A stretch of 64,000 nucleotides of DNA from Vibrio rotiferianus CAIM 577 = LMG 21460 (GCF_002741985.1 NZ_APHW01000022.1:1-64000); one strand, 5' to 3'; counted from the first letter of the stretch, positions 20,378 through 29,334 are shown. Notes: generated by a model not told the origin, from the letters alone. Numbers and translations: made by a program.

Positions 20378-20650
20378 ATGAAAAAGCTACTTTTACTTGC
20401 TGCTGTACTAATGCCACTTGCACCCGCTGCTTACGCAGATATCTCAATTAAAGGTGACGGCTTCGAGTTAAGTGAGGACTGTTTGCGCCTTGATGGTGAT
20501 AACGTATCAATTAAGTCAGACGACTGCTCTGGCAAACACGACAAAGGAAAAGGGAAAGGTAACGCCAGTATCCATGGTGATGATAACCCTGGAAAAGGTC
20601 ATGGAAATGATAAAGGAAAGGGAAAAAACAAAGGCAAGAATGACGACTAA
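20378..20650 (+). CDS. Small secreted Lys/Gly-rich protein of unknown function
   Basis: 90 residues, not recognised. A clear signal peptide (1-20, ending APAAYA) leaves about 70 mature residues. The first half has three weak repeats (ISIKGDG, VSIKSDD, ASIHGDD) and two cysteines, C35 and C50, that could pair. The tail is low-complexity Lys, Gly and Asp (GKGKGN, KGKGKNKGKNDD), strongly charged and probably disordered. GAGGA precedes the start, and a terminator follows at 20684. The real signal peptide, ribosome site and terminator argue it is expressed; function is open. Confidence 0.72.
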   Translation: MKKLLLLAAVLMPLAPAAYADISIKGDGFELSEDCLRLDGDNVSIKSDDCSGKHDKGKGKGNASIHGDDNPGKGHGNDKGKGKNKGKNDD

Positions 20651-20683
20651 TTGTCTGTAAACGGCTCCTCTTTCAGAAATCAA

Positions 20684-20708
20684 AAAGGCTTGCATCACGC
20701 AAGCCTTT
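20684..20708. terminator. Bidirectional terminator
   Basis: A 10-bp stem AAAGGCTTGC/GCAAGCCTTT with loop ATCAC has A- and T-tracts on both sides. It ends both the small secreted gene (plus) and fadJ (minus). Confidence 0.92.
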
Positions 20709-20727
20709 CTAATTTTTGCTATGGCAA

Positions 20728-22842
20728 TTAGTCGTAGAAATTACGACCTTCGCCAGCTCGAGTCAGCAAACCATCACATGGCGCGTAACGATCGCCGTAT
20801 TTCGATGCAAACTCGTTCATTTTCTCAACCAGCTCTTTCAAACCGAATTGATCCATGTAGCGGAATGGACCACCTAGGAATGGCGGGAAACCAATACCAA
20901 AGATCGCCCCGATATCGCCATCTCGTGGAGAACGAATAATACCGTCATCTAAACAGCGAACGGCTTCGTTTAGCATTGGCAATACACAGCGTAATGCAAT
21001 GTCACTGTCGCTCAGTTTTGATTCTGGCGTTAGGTTCAGCAGCTTGTACACAGACTTATCGACTTCTTTCTTCTTACCTTTGTAGGTGTAGAAGCCTTTG
21101 CCACTCTTACGGCCTTTACGACCGTCGTTCAGTAGTGTGTCGAACACGTCTGGACCTTTGAATCGCTCGCCCAACTCATTAACCAAGATCGGCATGATTT
21201 TCGCACCGATATCAACGCCGACTTCATCCAACAAAGTAATCGGACCAACTGGGAAACCGAAGTCAAGAAGAGCACCATCAAGTTGTTCGATCGGCTCATT
21301 TGCCAGCAAGATGTGCGCAGCTTCGTTCATGTAAGGTGCAAGAATACGGTTTACATAGAAACCAGCTTTGTCTTTAACAACGATTGGTGTCTTGCCCTGT
21401 TTCTTCGCAAGTGCAACAACCGTAGAAATGGTCTCTTCTGACGTAGTTTCATGAGGAATCACTTCCACCAGCGGCATTTTCTCTACAGGGCTGAAATAGT
21501 GCAGACCGACGATGTTTTCTGGGCGCTCTGCTTTTTCCGCAATTTTGTGGATTGGCAGAGAAGACGTATTGGTCGCAAAAATGGTTTCCGGTTTAGCGTT
21601 CGCTTCAATATCCGCAACCATCTTTTGCTTCAGATCGAGATCTTCAAACACCGCTTCGATAACCACATCAATATGGTTGAAGCTTGTAAAATCAATACCA
21701 CCAGACAATTGCAGCATCTTCGATTGCAGACCTGCTTTCGAGATAATGCGGCGCTTACGCTGTTTTTCGAACAACTTGTAGTTATAGTTCAATGCGTTAA
21801 GCACACCATCATTGCTGACGTCTTTAATTCGTACTGGCACTTTTGCTTTCGCAACAGAAACGTGGCTGATGCCCGCCCCCATTAAACCGCCACCCAACAC
21901 GCCAACTTTATTGACTGTAGCTGGGTCTGCTTCCGCACCGTTTTCTTTCTTCATTTCAGTGGTAGCAAAGAAGATAGAGCGTAATGCTTTAGATTCCGAG
22001 CTCATCACCAGTTCGCCAAAGCGCTTCGCTTCAAGCTCTTGACCTTGCGCAAATCCCTTTTCAAGGCCATGCTGGATCACTTCTAAAATCGCAACCGTTG
22101 CTGGGTAGTTACCACGGGTCTTTTCATTGGTTTTCTTCGCGGCTTGCTCAAACACAAACTTACGACCTAAACCGCTGCCCGACATCAACTTCTCTTTGGT
22201 CGATTGCTTCTTCTTACCTTTGCTCTTCCCTTTTTCGATAAGCTGTTTTGCTACATCAAGAAGGATTGTATGTGGCACACACGCATCAACAACGCCCAGT
22301 TTTTTCGCTTTCTTAGCACGCAGTTGTTTACCTGTAAGGATTAAATCTAACGAAGGCAACAGACCAATCAAACGCGGAAGACGTTGAGTACCGCCAGAAC
22401 CTGGCAGCAGACCAAGCTGCACTTCTGGCAGGCCTAGACGCGTTTTATCTGAATCGGTACATACACGGTAGTCACACGCGAGAGCAAGCTCTAAACCACC
22501 ACCAAGACACGGACCATGAATCGCAGCAACAACCGGATAAGGCAGATCGGAAAGCTGTTGGAACAACTCTTGACCTTGCTTAGCCAATGCCTCGGCTTCA
22601 CTTGCCGTGGTGCACGCTTCAAGCATACGAACATCGGCGCCCGCGACAAAATTATCTGGTTTTAGGGAGTGAATGATCATCCCTTTTACGCCACTGGAGT
22701 CTTTGAGTAGAGCGAAGATCTCTTTCATCTCATCTGCAAACGCAGCTTGCAGAGTGTTCATTTTTTCGTTTGGCACATCGATGGCTAGCCAAGCAATGTT
22801 CTGCTCATCAATCTTTAGACTAAATGCTTTTTGCTCGCTCAT
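20728..22842 (-). CDS. fadJ: Fatty acid oxidation complex alpha subunit FadJ
   Basis: 704 residues. It carries enoyl-CoA hydratase/isomerase activity (N-terminus; oxyanion-hole segments VAGADVRML and [18 protein letters not shown]) and 3-hydroxyacyl-CoA dehydrogenase activity (C-terminus; NAD motif [13 protein letters not shown] near 310, then [17 protein letters not shown]). FadJ pairs with the thiolase FadI. Its ATG overlaps the reconstructed fadI stop by one base (TAATG), so translation is coupled. It is intact here although fadI is frameshifted upstream. Confidence 0.96.
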   Translation of the reverse strand: MSEQKAFSLKIDEQNIAWLAIDVPNEKMNTLQAAFADEMKEIFALLKDSSGVKGMIIHSLKPDNFVAGADVRMLEACTTASEAEALAKQGQELFQQLSDLPYPVVAAIHGPCLGGGLELALACDYRVCTDSDKTRLGLPEVQLGLLPGSGGTQRLPRLIGLLPSLDLILTGKQLRAKKAKKLGVVDACVPHTILLDVAKQLIEKGKSKGKKKQSTKEKLMSGSGLGRKFVFEQAAKKTNEKTRGNYPATVAILEVIQHGLEKGFAQGQELEAKRFGELVMSSESKALRSIFFATTEMKKENGAEADPATVNKVGVLGGGLMGAGISHVSVAKAKVPVRIKDVSNDGVLNALNYNYKLFEKQRKRRIISKAGLQSKMLQLSGGIDFTSFNHIDVVIEAVFEDLDLKQKMVADIEANAKPETIFATNTSSLPIHKIAEKAERPENIVGLHYFSPVEKMPLVEVIPHETTSEETISTVVALAKKQGKTPIVVKDKAGFYVNRILAPYMNEAAHILLANEPIEQLDGALLDFGFPVGPITLLDEVGVDIGAKIMPILVNELGERFKGPDVFDTLLNDGRKGRKSGKGFYTYKGKKKEVDKSVYKLLNLTPESKLSDSDIALRCVLPMLNEAVRCLDDGIIRSPRDGDIGAIFGIGFPPFLGGPFRYMDQFGLKELVEKMNEFASKYGDRYAPCDGLLTRAGEGRNFYD

Positions 22843-24151
22843 TACTCAACCTCCAAAATCATTGCTGCGCCAAGACCACCTGCGGCACATGCTGTATTCA
22901 ACGCAAGACCACCGCCACGACGTTTAAGCTCACGCAGTGTTTGGGTCATCATACGAGCGCCAGTTGCTGCAAATGGGTGACCGTAGGCAATTGACCCCCC
23001 CCAAGAACGTTGAACTTATCCATATCGATTTCACCTATCGCTTTCGAGCGACCTAGGTTTTCTTGGGCAAATTTATCAGAAGCAAACATCTTTACGTTCG
23101 CCAATGCTTGGGCAGCAAAGGCTTCGTGCATATCGATAAGCGTCAGATCTGAAAGTTCTAGACCTGTGTTCTCCAACACTTTTGCTGTCGCGTATGTTGG
23201 TCCCATTAGCATGTCCATTTCCACACCAATGGCTGAGAATGCATAACCGCGAATGTAGCCCAGAATTTCCATGCCAAGCTCTTTCGCTTTGCCTTCACGC
23301 ATTAGCATCACAGCTGCACCACCATCGGTTAATGGCGTACTGTTCGCTGCTGTTACGCTGCCGTATTGGCGATCAAAGGCCGGACGCAGTTTTGCGTAGC
23401 CTTCTAATGTTGAGTCATGACGAATGTTGTTATCTTCAGAGATCCACTTTTTGTAAGGTTCAGGGAAAGCGGTCATCACTTCATCTTGGATCTTTCCGTC
23501 TTTCCAAGCTTGCGAAGCTAAAGAATGAGAACGGTGCGCCAAAGCATCTTGCTCTGCACGAGTAATGCCGTGCGATTTCGCCATTTGCTCGGCAGTCTGG
23601 CCCATAGAAAGCCCCGTCGAATATTCAGCCACTGCCGGCGGCACTGGCATTAAATCTTTGAAGCTGAGTTTCTTAAGAATGTTGAGCTTTTGACCCAGCG
23701 TTTTGGTTTTGCTTAGCGCAAGCAAGTTAGCGGCAAGTTTCTTCGAAACACCAATTGGCAGAACAGATGAAGAATCCGCACCACCCGCGATACCAACATC
23801 AATGCTGCCCGCCATAATGCTTTCAGCCACGTTGACTGCAGCTTGAAAGCTGGTTGCACACGCACGAGTCACACTGTACGCATCGGTATAGATATGCATA
23901 CCGGTACCAAGCACGATTTCACGTGCAATGTTTGGCGCTTCTGGCATTTGAACTACTTGCCCAAATACCACTTGTTCGATGAGTTTCGGATCGATGTCTG
24001 TACGAGCAAGCATTTCGCTCACTACCATTTTGCCTAAATCGACCGCTGGCACCTGGCTGAACTCAGTGCTTTGACGAGCAAAGGGGGTTCGTAGCCCTGC
24101 GACAATAGCAACACGTTCACCGTGGCGTGTTTTCACTTCCTGCTTGCCCAT
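22842..24151 (-). pseudogene. fadI: Acetyl-CoA acyltransferase FadI, frameshifted in a C8/G8 run
   Basis: The thiolase frame opens at 24151 and is normal through VLGG near residue 383. It then meets eight G (22995-23002 on plus as C8) where [11 protein letters not shown] needs six. As written, the frame ends at 22949 after an unrelated tail. In the shifted frame the family sequence resumes ([15 protein letters not shown] ... [18 protein letters not shown]) and stops at 22842, overlapping fadJ. Reconstructed length is 435 residues, the family norm. The first catalytic cysteine (TRACATSF) is upstream of the shift. The catalytic His (GHPFA) and second Cys (NTACAAGG) are downstream, so a truncated product would be inactive. 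Sequencing error is possible. Confidence 0.9.
22995..23002. other. C8 homopolymer at the fadI frameshift
   Basis: Eight consecutive C on the plus strand. Six would restore the conserved thiolase frame. It is one of three 8-base G/C runs in the window, each in a broken gene. Confidence 0.95.
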
Positions 24152-24168
24152 TGTTTCTCCTTAAATAC

Positions 24169-24186
24169 AAGAGGTCTGACCTGATG
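24169..24186 (-). promoter_or_regulatory. Putative FadR operator of fadIJ
   Basis: AAGAGGTCTGACCTGATG closely matches the FadR consensus (core TGGTCNGACC). It sits directly downstream of the -10 element and covers the expected transcription start, a repressor position. FadR repression of fad genes lifted by long-chain acyl-CoA is established in gammaproteobacteria. Confidence 0.75.
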
Positions 24187-24187
24187 C

Positions 24188-24215
24188 ATTGTAATCAGTT
24201 TGTTAAATTTATCAA
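24188..24215 (-). promoter_or_regulatory. Sigma-70 promoter of fadIJ
   Basis: On the minus strand, TTGATA (24215-24210), 16 bp, TACAAT (24193-24188). The start would fall near 24181, inside the FadR-like site, about 30 bp before the fadI ATG. Confidence 0.65.
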
Positions 24216-24338
24216 ACATGCGTTTAAATAAACGTGAAGCGAGTAGATCTATTGCGCTAGTTCATTGATTCTTCTGCGTTTAAGATAAACGAACTATATA
24301 AGCTCTAGTAGGAAGAGAGGGGGAAGTGGAAAATTGGC

Positions 24339-24502
24339 AAAAAAAAACCACACAAAACTGTGTGGTCGGAATATCTATAAAACAATTAACATACGCCAAT
24401 TGTAAAATTAATCAGTTTCCTGATTAGGAGAAAGTAAAGTCAGCCTTCAAAAGGAAGTGTCATCTTGCTCAACATGTTAGTCGCAATGACTAACTAGATG
24501 AC
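24339..24502 (-). ncRNA. Candidate FNR-controlled small RNA
   Basis: No ORF is present, but there is a strong orphan terminator. On the minus strand, stem ACCACACA/TGTGTGGT (24347-24366) is followed by about nine T, with no minus-strand gene upstream of it. Three more hairpins precede it: TTAGTC/GACTAA (24477-24493), TAATCAG-GAAA-CTGATTA (24409-24426, a GNRA loop) and ACAATT/AATTGT (24382-24403). Upstream is a -10-like TATAGT (24515-24510) and an FNR-like box (24537-24550) centred 41.5 bp before a start at 24502. A C/U-rich patch CTTCCTTTTGAA recalls the seed region of enterobacterial FnrS as I remember it. Start, length and identity are inferred; expression is untested. Confidence 0.5.
24347..24366 (-). 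terminator. Orphan intrinsic terminator
   Basis: A perfect 8-bp stem ACCACACA/TGTGTGGT with loop GTTT is followed by an unbroken run of about nine T on the minus strand. The T-tract is absent on the plus side, so it acts on minus-strand transcription, where the only candidate transcript is the proposed sRNA. Confidence 0.88.
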
Positions 24503-24536
24503 AAGATGTACTATAGCCCCTTCAGTGTATGAGATT

Positions 24537-24550
24537 TTGAAATAGATCAA
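24537..24550 (-). promoter_or_regulatory. FNR-like box upstream of candidate sRNA
   Basis: TTGATCTATTTCAA on the minus strand differs at one position from the FNR consensus TTGATNNNNATCAA. Its centre, 24543.5, is 41.5 bp from a start at 24502, the class II activation spacing, and no good -35 hexamer is present, as expected for such promoters. A CRP-like reading is possible but poorer. Between here and the sigma gene (24551-24769) no other element was recognised. Confidence 0.5.
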
Positions 24551-24769
24551 TTTTTATGGTGTTTTTATATATTCCTGTTCACTCAAAGATCAAAAAGAGT
24601 ATTTGAACGGTATCGAGCTGACAAACGACATCATAAAAAACAATAAAGACAAATTATCATCGCTCTCGGTAAGCGACTGACTATATGACTATTAATTTAT
24701 GCTGCTGAGCTACATTGATATGTAGTCACTTTGGTATTTAAGACCTCACAGAGCAAGATGGAGGCTCCT

Positions 24770-25333
24770 GTGGCAATATTTAAAATGTTCGGAAAGAAAA
24801 ACTCCGACAGTCCGGTCAACTCTGATATGGACAGACAAAGAAAATACGAAGCTCTTGTTCGGGGCTATCACAGAGACTTGTATCGCTACGCATACTGGTT
24901 GTGCAAGGATAAGGCGGTTGCAGAAGATTTGGTTCAAGAGACCTGTCTGCGTGCATGGAAGTCGTTGGATAGTCTTCAAGATGAAAAGGCTGCGAAATCT
25001 TGGCTTATTACCATATTAAGACGAGAAAACGCGCGCCGCTTCGAACGTAAACAATTTGATTTGGTTGATATCGATGACTACGGCAATGATGCTAAAGTTA
25101 CCGATGACCCACATCATCAACAGGAATGGCTACAAGCTCAGATCATGAAGCTTGATGTCGAATATCGTGAACCTTTGTTTCTTCAAGTTGTGGGCGGTTT
25201 CAGTGGCGAAGAAATCGGCAACATTCTTGAACTAAACAAGAACACGGTAATGACGCGCCTATTTCGTGCACGTAATCAATTAAAAGAGATGTTGGATTCT
25301 CAAGATACTCAGAGAGGACAAAAAAATGGATGA
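24770..25333 (+). CDS. ECF-type RNA polymerase sigma factor
   Basis: About 187 residues from a GTG preceded by GGAGG with 5-bp spacing; the frame extends to 24731 without a ribosome site. Region 2 (about 28-95, with YRYAYWLCKDKAVAEDLVQETCLRAW) and region 4 (about 120-172, with FSGEEIGNILELNKNTVMTRLFRAR) are present and region 3 is absent, the group IV layout. It overlaps the next gene by 8 bp. The downstream membrane protein is probably its anti-sigma factor. Signal and regulon are unknown; nearby fadL genes are candidate targets by position only. Confidence 0.9.
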   Translation: MAIFKMFGKKNSDSPVNSDMDRQRKYEALVRGYHRDLYRYAYWLCKDKAVAEDLVQETCLRAWKSLDSLQDEKAAKSWLITILRRENARRFERKQFDLVDIDDYGNDAKVTDDPHHQQEWLQAQIMKLDVEYREPLFLQVVGGFSGEEIGNILELNKNTVMTRLFRARNQLKEMLDSQDTQRGQKNG

Positions 25334-26057
25334 TTTAGAGTTTCGTCGTCGTATTTTGTCGGATCCAAAACAAAAGGATGAAGAGATTCTCCAAGCTATC
25401 GCTAGTAACGACGCTAATAGTAAGTTTGTTGATGACGTTTTGGATCTTGACCTAAAGATTAAGCAAGCCATGAATGTGGATGCACCGGAAGATCTTGCTG
25501 ACAAAATTTTATTTAGCCAGACATCAAACGCACTTGATGAAGATAACGTGGTTAGACCAAACTTTGCACGTAAAGCGATGGCTCTAGCCGCATCCGTTGC
25601 CTTTACCGCAGGTTTACTCGTTGGGCAGATCAACTGGGGGAATGTTGTGGTTTCTCCTGCGCAAGCAAGCTTAGCTGATACCGCGATTGAACACGTCATC
25701 GCCGAAGAACCGTTTGTGAAAGCGTTAAATGAAGACGTTTCAAGCAAACAAGTAAACGCCAAGATGATGCCCTTCCATTACCAGTTTACTAAGAGCTTCC
25801 CTTATCACGTTTACTATCTAAACCATTGTGGTTTCGCTGACTCACACGCACTGCACATGGTTTTCGAGGGGTCGAAAGGCAAAGTGACGATGTTCATTAC
25901 TCAAGTAGAGAGTGATGCAACCGTCGGCTTCGATAAAGATGGAATGACTGGCGTTGTAAAACCTGTTGGGTCCAACAGTATGATCCTAGTAGGTGAAAGC
26001 GGTGAAGATGTTGAAACCATCGCTGACAAGCTAGCGACGCTTATTCAGCCGATGTAA
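25326..26057 (+). CDS. DUF3379 membrane protein, probable anti-sigma partner
   Basis: 243 residues. The N-terminal cytoplasmic part (1-85) is acidic and helical, with no His/Cys zinc anti-sigma motif. One membrane helix lies at about 88-105 (MALAASVAFTAGLLVGQI). The periplasmic part (about 110-243) has a single Cys in LNHCGFADSH. It overlaps the sigma gene by 8 bp, a layout typical of sigma/anti-sigma pairs; the function is inferred from that and from topology. It is followed by a strong terminator. Confidence 0.8.
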   Translation: MDDLEFRRRILSDPKQKDEEILQAIASNDANSKFVDDVLDLDLKIKQAMNVDAPEDLADKILFSQTSNALDEDNVVRPNFARKAMALAASVAFTAGLLVGQINWGNVVVSPAQASLADTAIEHVIAEEPFVKALNEDVSSKQVNAKMMPFHYQFTKSFPYHVYYLNHCGFADSHALHMVFEGSKGKVTMFITQVESDATVGFDKDGMTGVVKPVGSNSMILVGESGEDVETIADKLATLIQPM

Positions 26058-26092
26058 CAACTTCAGCGAAACTACGCTACTAACAAGTTAAA

Positions 26093-26120
26093 AGCCGCTA
26101 AATTTCGAAATTTAGCGGCT
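26093..26120 (+). terminator. Intrinsic terminator of the sigma/DUF3379 operon
   Basis: A 13-bp stem AGCCGCTAAATTT/AAATTTAGCGGCT is followed by TTTTG. It ends the two-gene operon before fadL. Confidence 0.95.
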
Positions 26121-26253
26121 TTTTGTTTATAAAACACCACAAAAGCATTCACACCACCTATTTGATTTAGAGTCAAAACTCTAATTTATGCACTTTAGAT
26201 GCAATTTCCCGACATTTAGACATCATTTCTGCAATTTTTATTCAAATTTATTC

Positions 26254-26270
26254 AATGGTCGGATTTGTAT
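26254..26270 (+). promoter_or_regulatory. Possible FadR site upstream of the first fadL
   Basis: AATGGTCGGATTTGTAT keeps the left half of the FadR consensus (TGGTCNGA) but has TT in place of CC on the right. It lies about 90 bp upstream of the fadL start. fadL is a FadR target in E. coli; strength here is uncertain. Confidence 0.45.
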
Positions 26271-26355
26271 GGTCCACTCTTAATACTAATATCTGCGCCA
26301 CTGAGCAAAAGCTCAACTTATCGTCCAAAGAGACGAAACTAATAAGGAATAAAAA

Positions 26356-27618
26356 ATGACTCAGAACACGCGTCTGTTTAAAAAGACTCTCCTAGCAGTA
26401 ACGGTTGCAATGGCATCAGGCCAAGCAATGGCAGCTGGTTTCCAGCTAAACGCACAATCAGCGACAGGTATCGGTCGTGCATTCGCAGGTGATGCTGTAA
26501 TTGCAGATAATGCATCTGTAATGGCTCGTAACCCTGCAGCAATGGCTCTATTTGACAAAATGGAACTGTCGGTAGGTTTTGAGAGCATTACTTCAATGAT
26601 TGAAGTAAAAGATGCAACTTACCGCGGTTTAACTGCCCCACTAGGTACATCTTCAAACTACGACGATGCAGGTGACACTTCTATTGCACCCAATATCCAC
26701 CTAATCGTTCCTGTAAATGACAAATTTGCTTGGGGTGTAAATGCTTACTCTAACTTTGGTACCAAGACTGAGTTTGATGACAGCTTTGTAGCAAAAGAGT
26801 ACGGCGGCCTGACTGACGTTAAAAGTGCAAACCTCGGCGTTGCAGGCTCTTACCGTCTAAATGATCAATGGAGCTTTGGTGCTGGTCTAGATCTTATCTA
26901 TGGCCAAGGTACCATGAAGCGCGAACATGGCATGCTAGGTACTCTAGTGGATGTTGATAAAGCTGATGGTTGGGCAGTAGGCTTTAACGTAGGTACGGTT
27001 TACGAGTTAGACGAAAACAACCGCTTTGGTTTGTCTTACCGCTACAGCCCAGAGATGGAAGCAAAAGACGACAAAGGTCAGAAAATCACACTTCCTCTAC
27101 CAGATATGGCAGAGTTCTCTGGCTACCATAAAATTACCGACACTAAGTTTGCCGTACATTACTCTGTTCAGTACATTGGCTGGAGCGCCTTTGATCAGAT
27201 CGAATTCCGTAACCTTCAGGGCTCACCACTTGGTTCAAGCTACGATAAGCAATACCAATGGCAAGATGGTTGGCACTACGCAATTGGTGGTACTTACTAC
27301 CTAAACAGCGATTGGACGCTTCGTACAGGTTACATGTACGACACAAGCGCACAAGATTCCCTAACTTCTGTATCGGTTCCTGATTCAGACCGTCAATGGT
27401 TCTCAGCAGGCTTCACATATCACATCGATAACAAGTCAAACGTAGACTTTGGCTTTACTTACCTAATGGGTAAAGATGTAGATGTAAACGAGTCAACGCC
27501 GAACCCAATGCATGTTCCAGGAAACCCTCTAACAGGGCCTGCAAACATCTCATCGCTATCAGCGACAACCCATGCAGACGCGATTCTATTCGGCTTACAA
27601 TACAGCCGCAGCTTCTAA
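26356..27618 (+). CDS. fadL: Outer membrane long-chain fatty acid transporter FadL (copy 1)
   Basis: 420 residues. The signal peptide ends at QAMA, then the mature protein starts AGFQLNAQSATGIGRAFAGDA, the FadL N-terminal hatch with its NPAAM motif. Amphipathic beta strands run to a C-terminal aromatic residue (QYSRSF), the outer membrane insertion signal. FadL admits long-chain fatty acids and hydrophobic compounds. AAGGA lies before the start. It is the first of two tandem FadL genes and close to fadIJ. Confidence 0.95.
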   Translation: MTQNTRLFKKTLLAVTVAMASGQAMAAGFQLNAQSATGIGRAFAGDAVIADNASVMARNPAAMALFDKMELSVGFESITSMIEVKDATYRGLTAPLGTSSNYDDAGDTSIAPNIHLIVPVNDKFAWGVNAYSNFGTKTEFDDSFVAKEYGGLTDVKSANLGVAGSYRLNDQWSFGAGLDLIYGQGTMKREHGMLGTLVDVDKADGWAVGFNVGTVYELDENNRFGLSYRYSPEMEAKDDKGQKITLPLPDMAEFSGYHKITDTKFAVHYSVQYIGWSAFDQIEFRNLQGSPLGSSYDKQYQWQDGWHYAIGGTYYLNSDWTLRTGYMYDTSAQDSLTSVSVPDSDRQWFSAGFTYHIDNKSNVDFGFTYLMGKDVDVNESTPNPMHVPGNPLTGPANISSLSATTHADAILFGLQYSRSF

Positions 27619-27655
27619 GCAGTAAGCGACGAACTAATATAATCACTCTCTATGT

Positions 27656-27679
27656 AAAAGGCTGGAATTCCAGCCTTTT
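27656..27679 (+). terminator. Intrinsic terminator after first fadL
   Basis: A perfect palindrome AAAAGGCTGG-AATT-CCAGCCTTTT is followed by T-rich sequence. The remaining 250 bp up to the next fadL hold its promoter region; no FadR-like site was recognised there. Confidence 0.9.
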
Positions 27680-27927
27680 TTCTTATCTATTCCAGATAAC
27701 TTCCCGTTTTTAAGCGCACAACTGTACCTCTAAGACACCATTATAACTCACAGTTGTTCGCTGAGTTTTATTCACACAGCAGTTACAGTCAGATAAAGAT
27801 TCTACAAAATGCTCATTTTTTAGGAATTTAGACCAAAAACACTGTTTTATTGGATTTTCGTTTTTAAAGTAATAACTCTAGTCGTAAACTTTCGCCCCAC
27901 GTTATAAATAACTCAGCGAACATTACA

Positions 27928-29241
27928 ATGAAAACCAACAAGACTCTCCTTTCAGCAGCAGTGGCATTTGGCCTATTGAGCACATCAGGTGTTGCAAACG
28001 CAGCAGGTTTCCAACTTGCAGAGTACTCAGCAACAGGCCTGGGCCGTGCATACGCTGGCGAAGCAGCAATGGCTGATAACGCAAGTTCACAATGGCGTAA
28101 CCCAGCAATGCTAACTTACCTAGAAGGTACCCAAGTGTCTGTTGGCGCAATCTATGTAAACCCAAACATTGATGTTAATGGCACGACAACTGCTAAGAAC
28201 CCAATTACTGGCCAGCCAATCTATCACTCTGCATCTTCAAAAGACTTTGCTCATGATGCCATCATTCCAAACTTCTACCTGTCACATCAGTACAATGACA
28301 AATTTGCTATTGGTCTTGCGTTCGGTACGAACTACGGTATGGAAACAGACCTAGGTAAAGATTTCGCTGCAGCGAACTTCGGTAACGAAGCGAGCGTAAC
28401 GTCAATGGAGGCGAACCTAAACGCGGCATACAAGCTAAGCGAAGCATTTAGCATTGGTGGTGGTATTCGTTACGTTATAGCTGACGGCAGTATTGGTGCG
28501 GTAATGCCTCCTCATATGGGTCCATATGCAGGCAAAACACTTAAATACATGGAAGGTGATGACAAAGCTTGGGGTTGGCAAGTTGGTGCTGCATGGCAAA
28601 TCAACGAAGATAACCGCATTGGCTTTGCTTACAAATCTGAAGTTGAGCTAAACCTTGAAGGGCATGCTGAAGGTTTAGGGTTCGACCTTGTGGCTCCTGT
28701 CGCTAAACCGCGTTACAACGGTTCTATGGAGTTGGCGCTTCCTGCAACTGCAGAACTAGCAAGTTTCCACCAATTAAATGACCAGCTAGCAGTACACGCA
28801 AGCATTAACTGGACAGATTGGAGCAGCTTTAAAGAACTCGTTGCAAATATCCCTGAGTTTGGCGGTAATGCCGATCAACTAGTAAAAACTGAAAACTGGG
28901 AAGATAACTACCGCTTTGCTGTAGGTACAACTTACAAACTAGATCAAAAATGGACACTGCGTTCAGGTGTTGCGTACGACATGTCAGCTGTTGATGACAA
29001 GTACCGTACGACGACAATTCCAGAGACTGACCGTCTATGGCTAAGTGTTGGTGCTGGTTATGAGTGGTCTAAGAACCTGACATTAGATGCTGGCTTCACA
29101 TACATTTTCGCAAAAGATGCACCTATCAGTGAGCCTCGTGATGCTTCTGACAATGCTGCAGCAGCTTTTGGTGGAACATTTGAAGGTGAAGTAACTGGTA
29201 ACGTTTGGCTGATTGGTGTTCAAGCGAACTACAAGTTCTAA
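27928..29241 (+). CDS. fadL: Outer membrane long-chain fatty acid transporter FadL (copy 2)
   Basis: 437 residues. The signal peptide ends at GVANA; the mature N-terminus AGFQLAEYSATGLGRAYAGEAAMADNAS and the WRNPAM hatch motif are FadL hallmarks. The C-terminus ends in a beta strand with terminal Phe (QANYKF). It differs clearly from copy 1 in the loops, so it is an old paralogue and not a fresh duplication. It has its own upstream region and a terminator at 29285. It precedes mlaA on the opposite strand, matching the fadL-mlaA pairing of E. coli. Confidence 0.95.
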   Translation: MKTNKTLLSAAVAFGLLSTSGVANAAGFQLAEYSATGLGRAYAGEAAMADNASSQWRNPAMLTYLEGTQVSVGAIYVNPNIDVNGTTTAKNPITGQPIYHSASSKDFAHDAIIPNFYLSHQYNDKFAIGLAFGTNYGMETDLGKDFAAANFGNEASVTSMEANLNAAYKLSEAFSIGGGIRYVIADGSIGAVMPPHMGPYAGKTLKYMEGDDKAWGWQVGAAWQINEDNRIGFAYKSEVELNLEGHAEGLGFDLVAPVAKPRYNGSMELALPATAELASFHQLNDQLAVHASINWTDWSSFKELVANIPEFGGNADQLVKTENWEDNYRFAVGTTYKLDQKWTLRSGVAYDMSAVDDKYRTTTIPETDRLWLSVGAGYEWSKNLTLDAGFTYIFAKDAPISEPRDASDNAAAAFGGTFEGEVTGNVWLIGVQANYKF

Positions 29242-29284
29242 TTTGAACGCTATTTATCGATAAACGAAAGTTACCGATAAAAAG

Positions 29285-29310
29285 AAAGGCTTGGTGAAAA
29301 CCAAGCCTTT
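29285..29310. terminator. Terminator between second fadL and mlaA
   Basis: A 10-bp stem AAAGGCTTGG/CCAAGCCTTT with loop TGAAAA is followed by TTGTTTT. Flanking A- and T-tracts allow use by both convergent genes. Confidence 0.9.
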
Positions 29311-29334
29311 TTGTTTTGCGACTTACTGAAGCGT

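Noticed and set aside
22949-23046. Programmed frameshifting at G8 in fadI, ccmF and flhB
   Set aside because: None of these families uses recoding, orthologues have a continuous frame, and no stimulatory structure was seen. Error or mutation is simpler.
24537-24550. Reading the palindrome as a CRP site
   Set aside because: Half-sites are TTGAT/TTCAA-like, not TGTGA/TCACA, so FNR is the better match, though still unproven.
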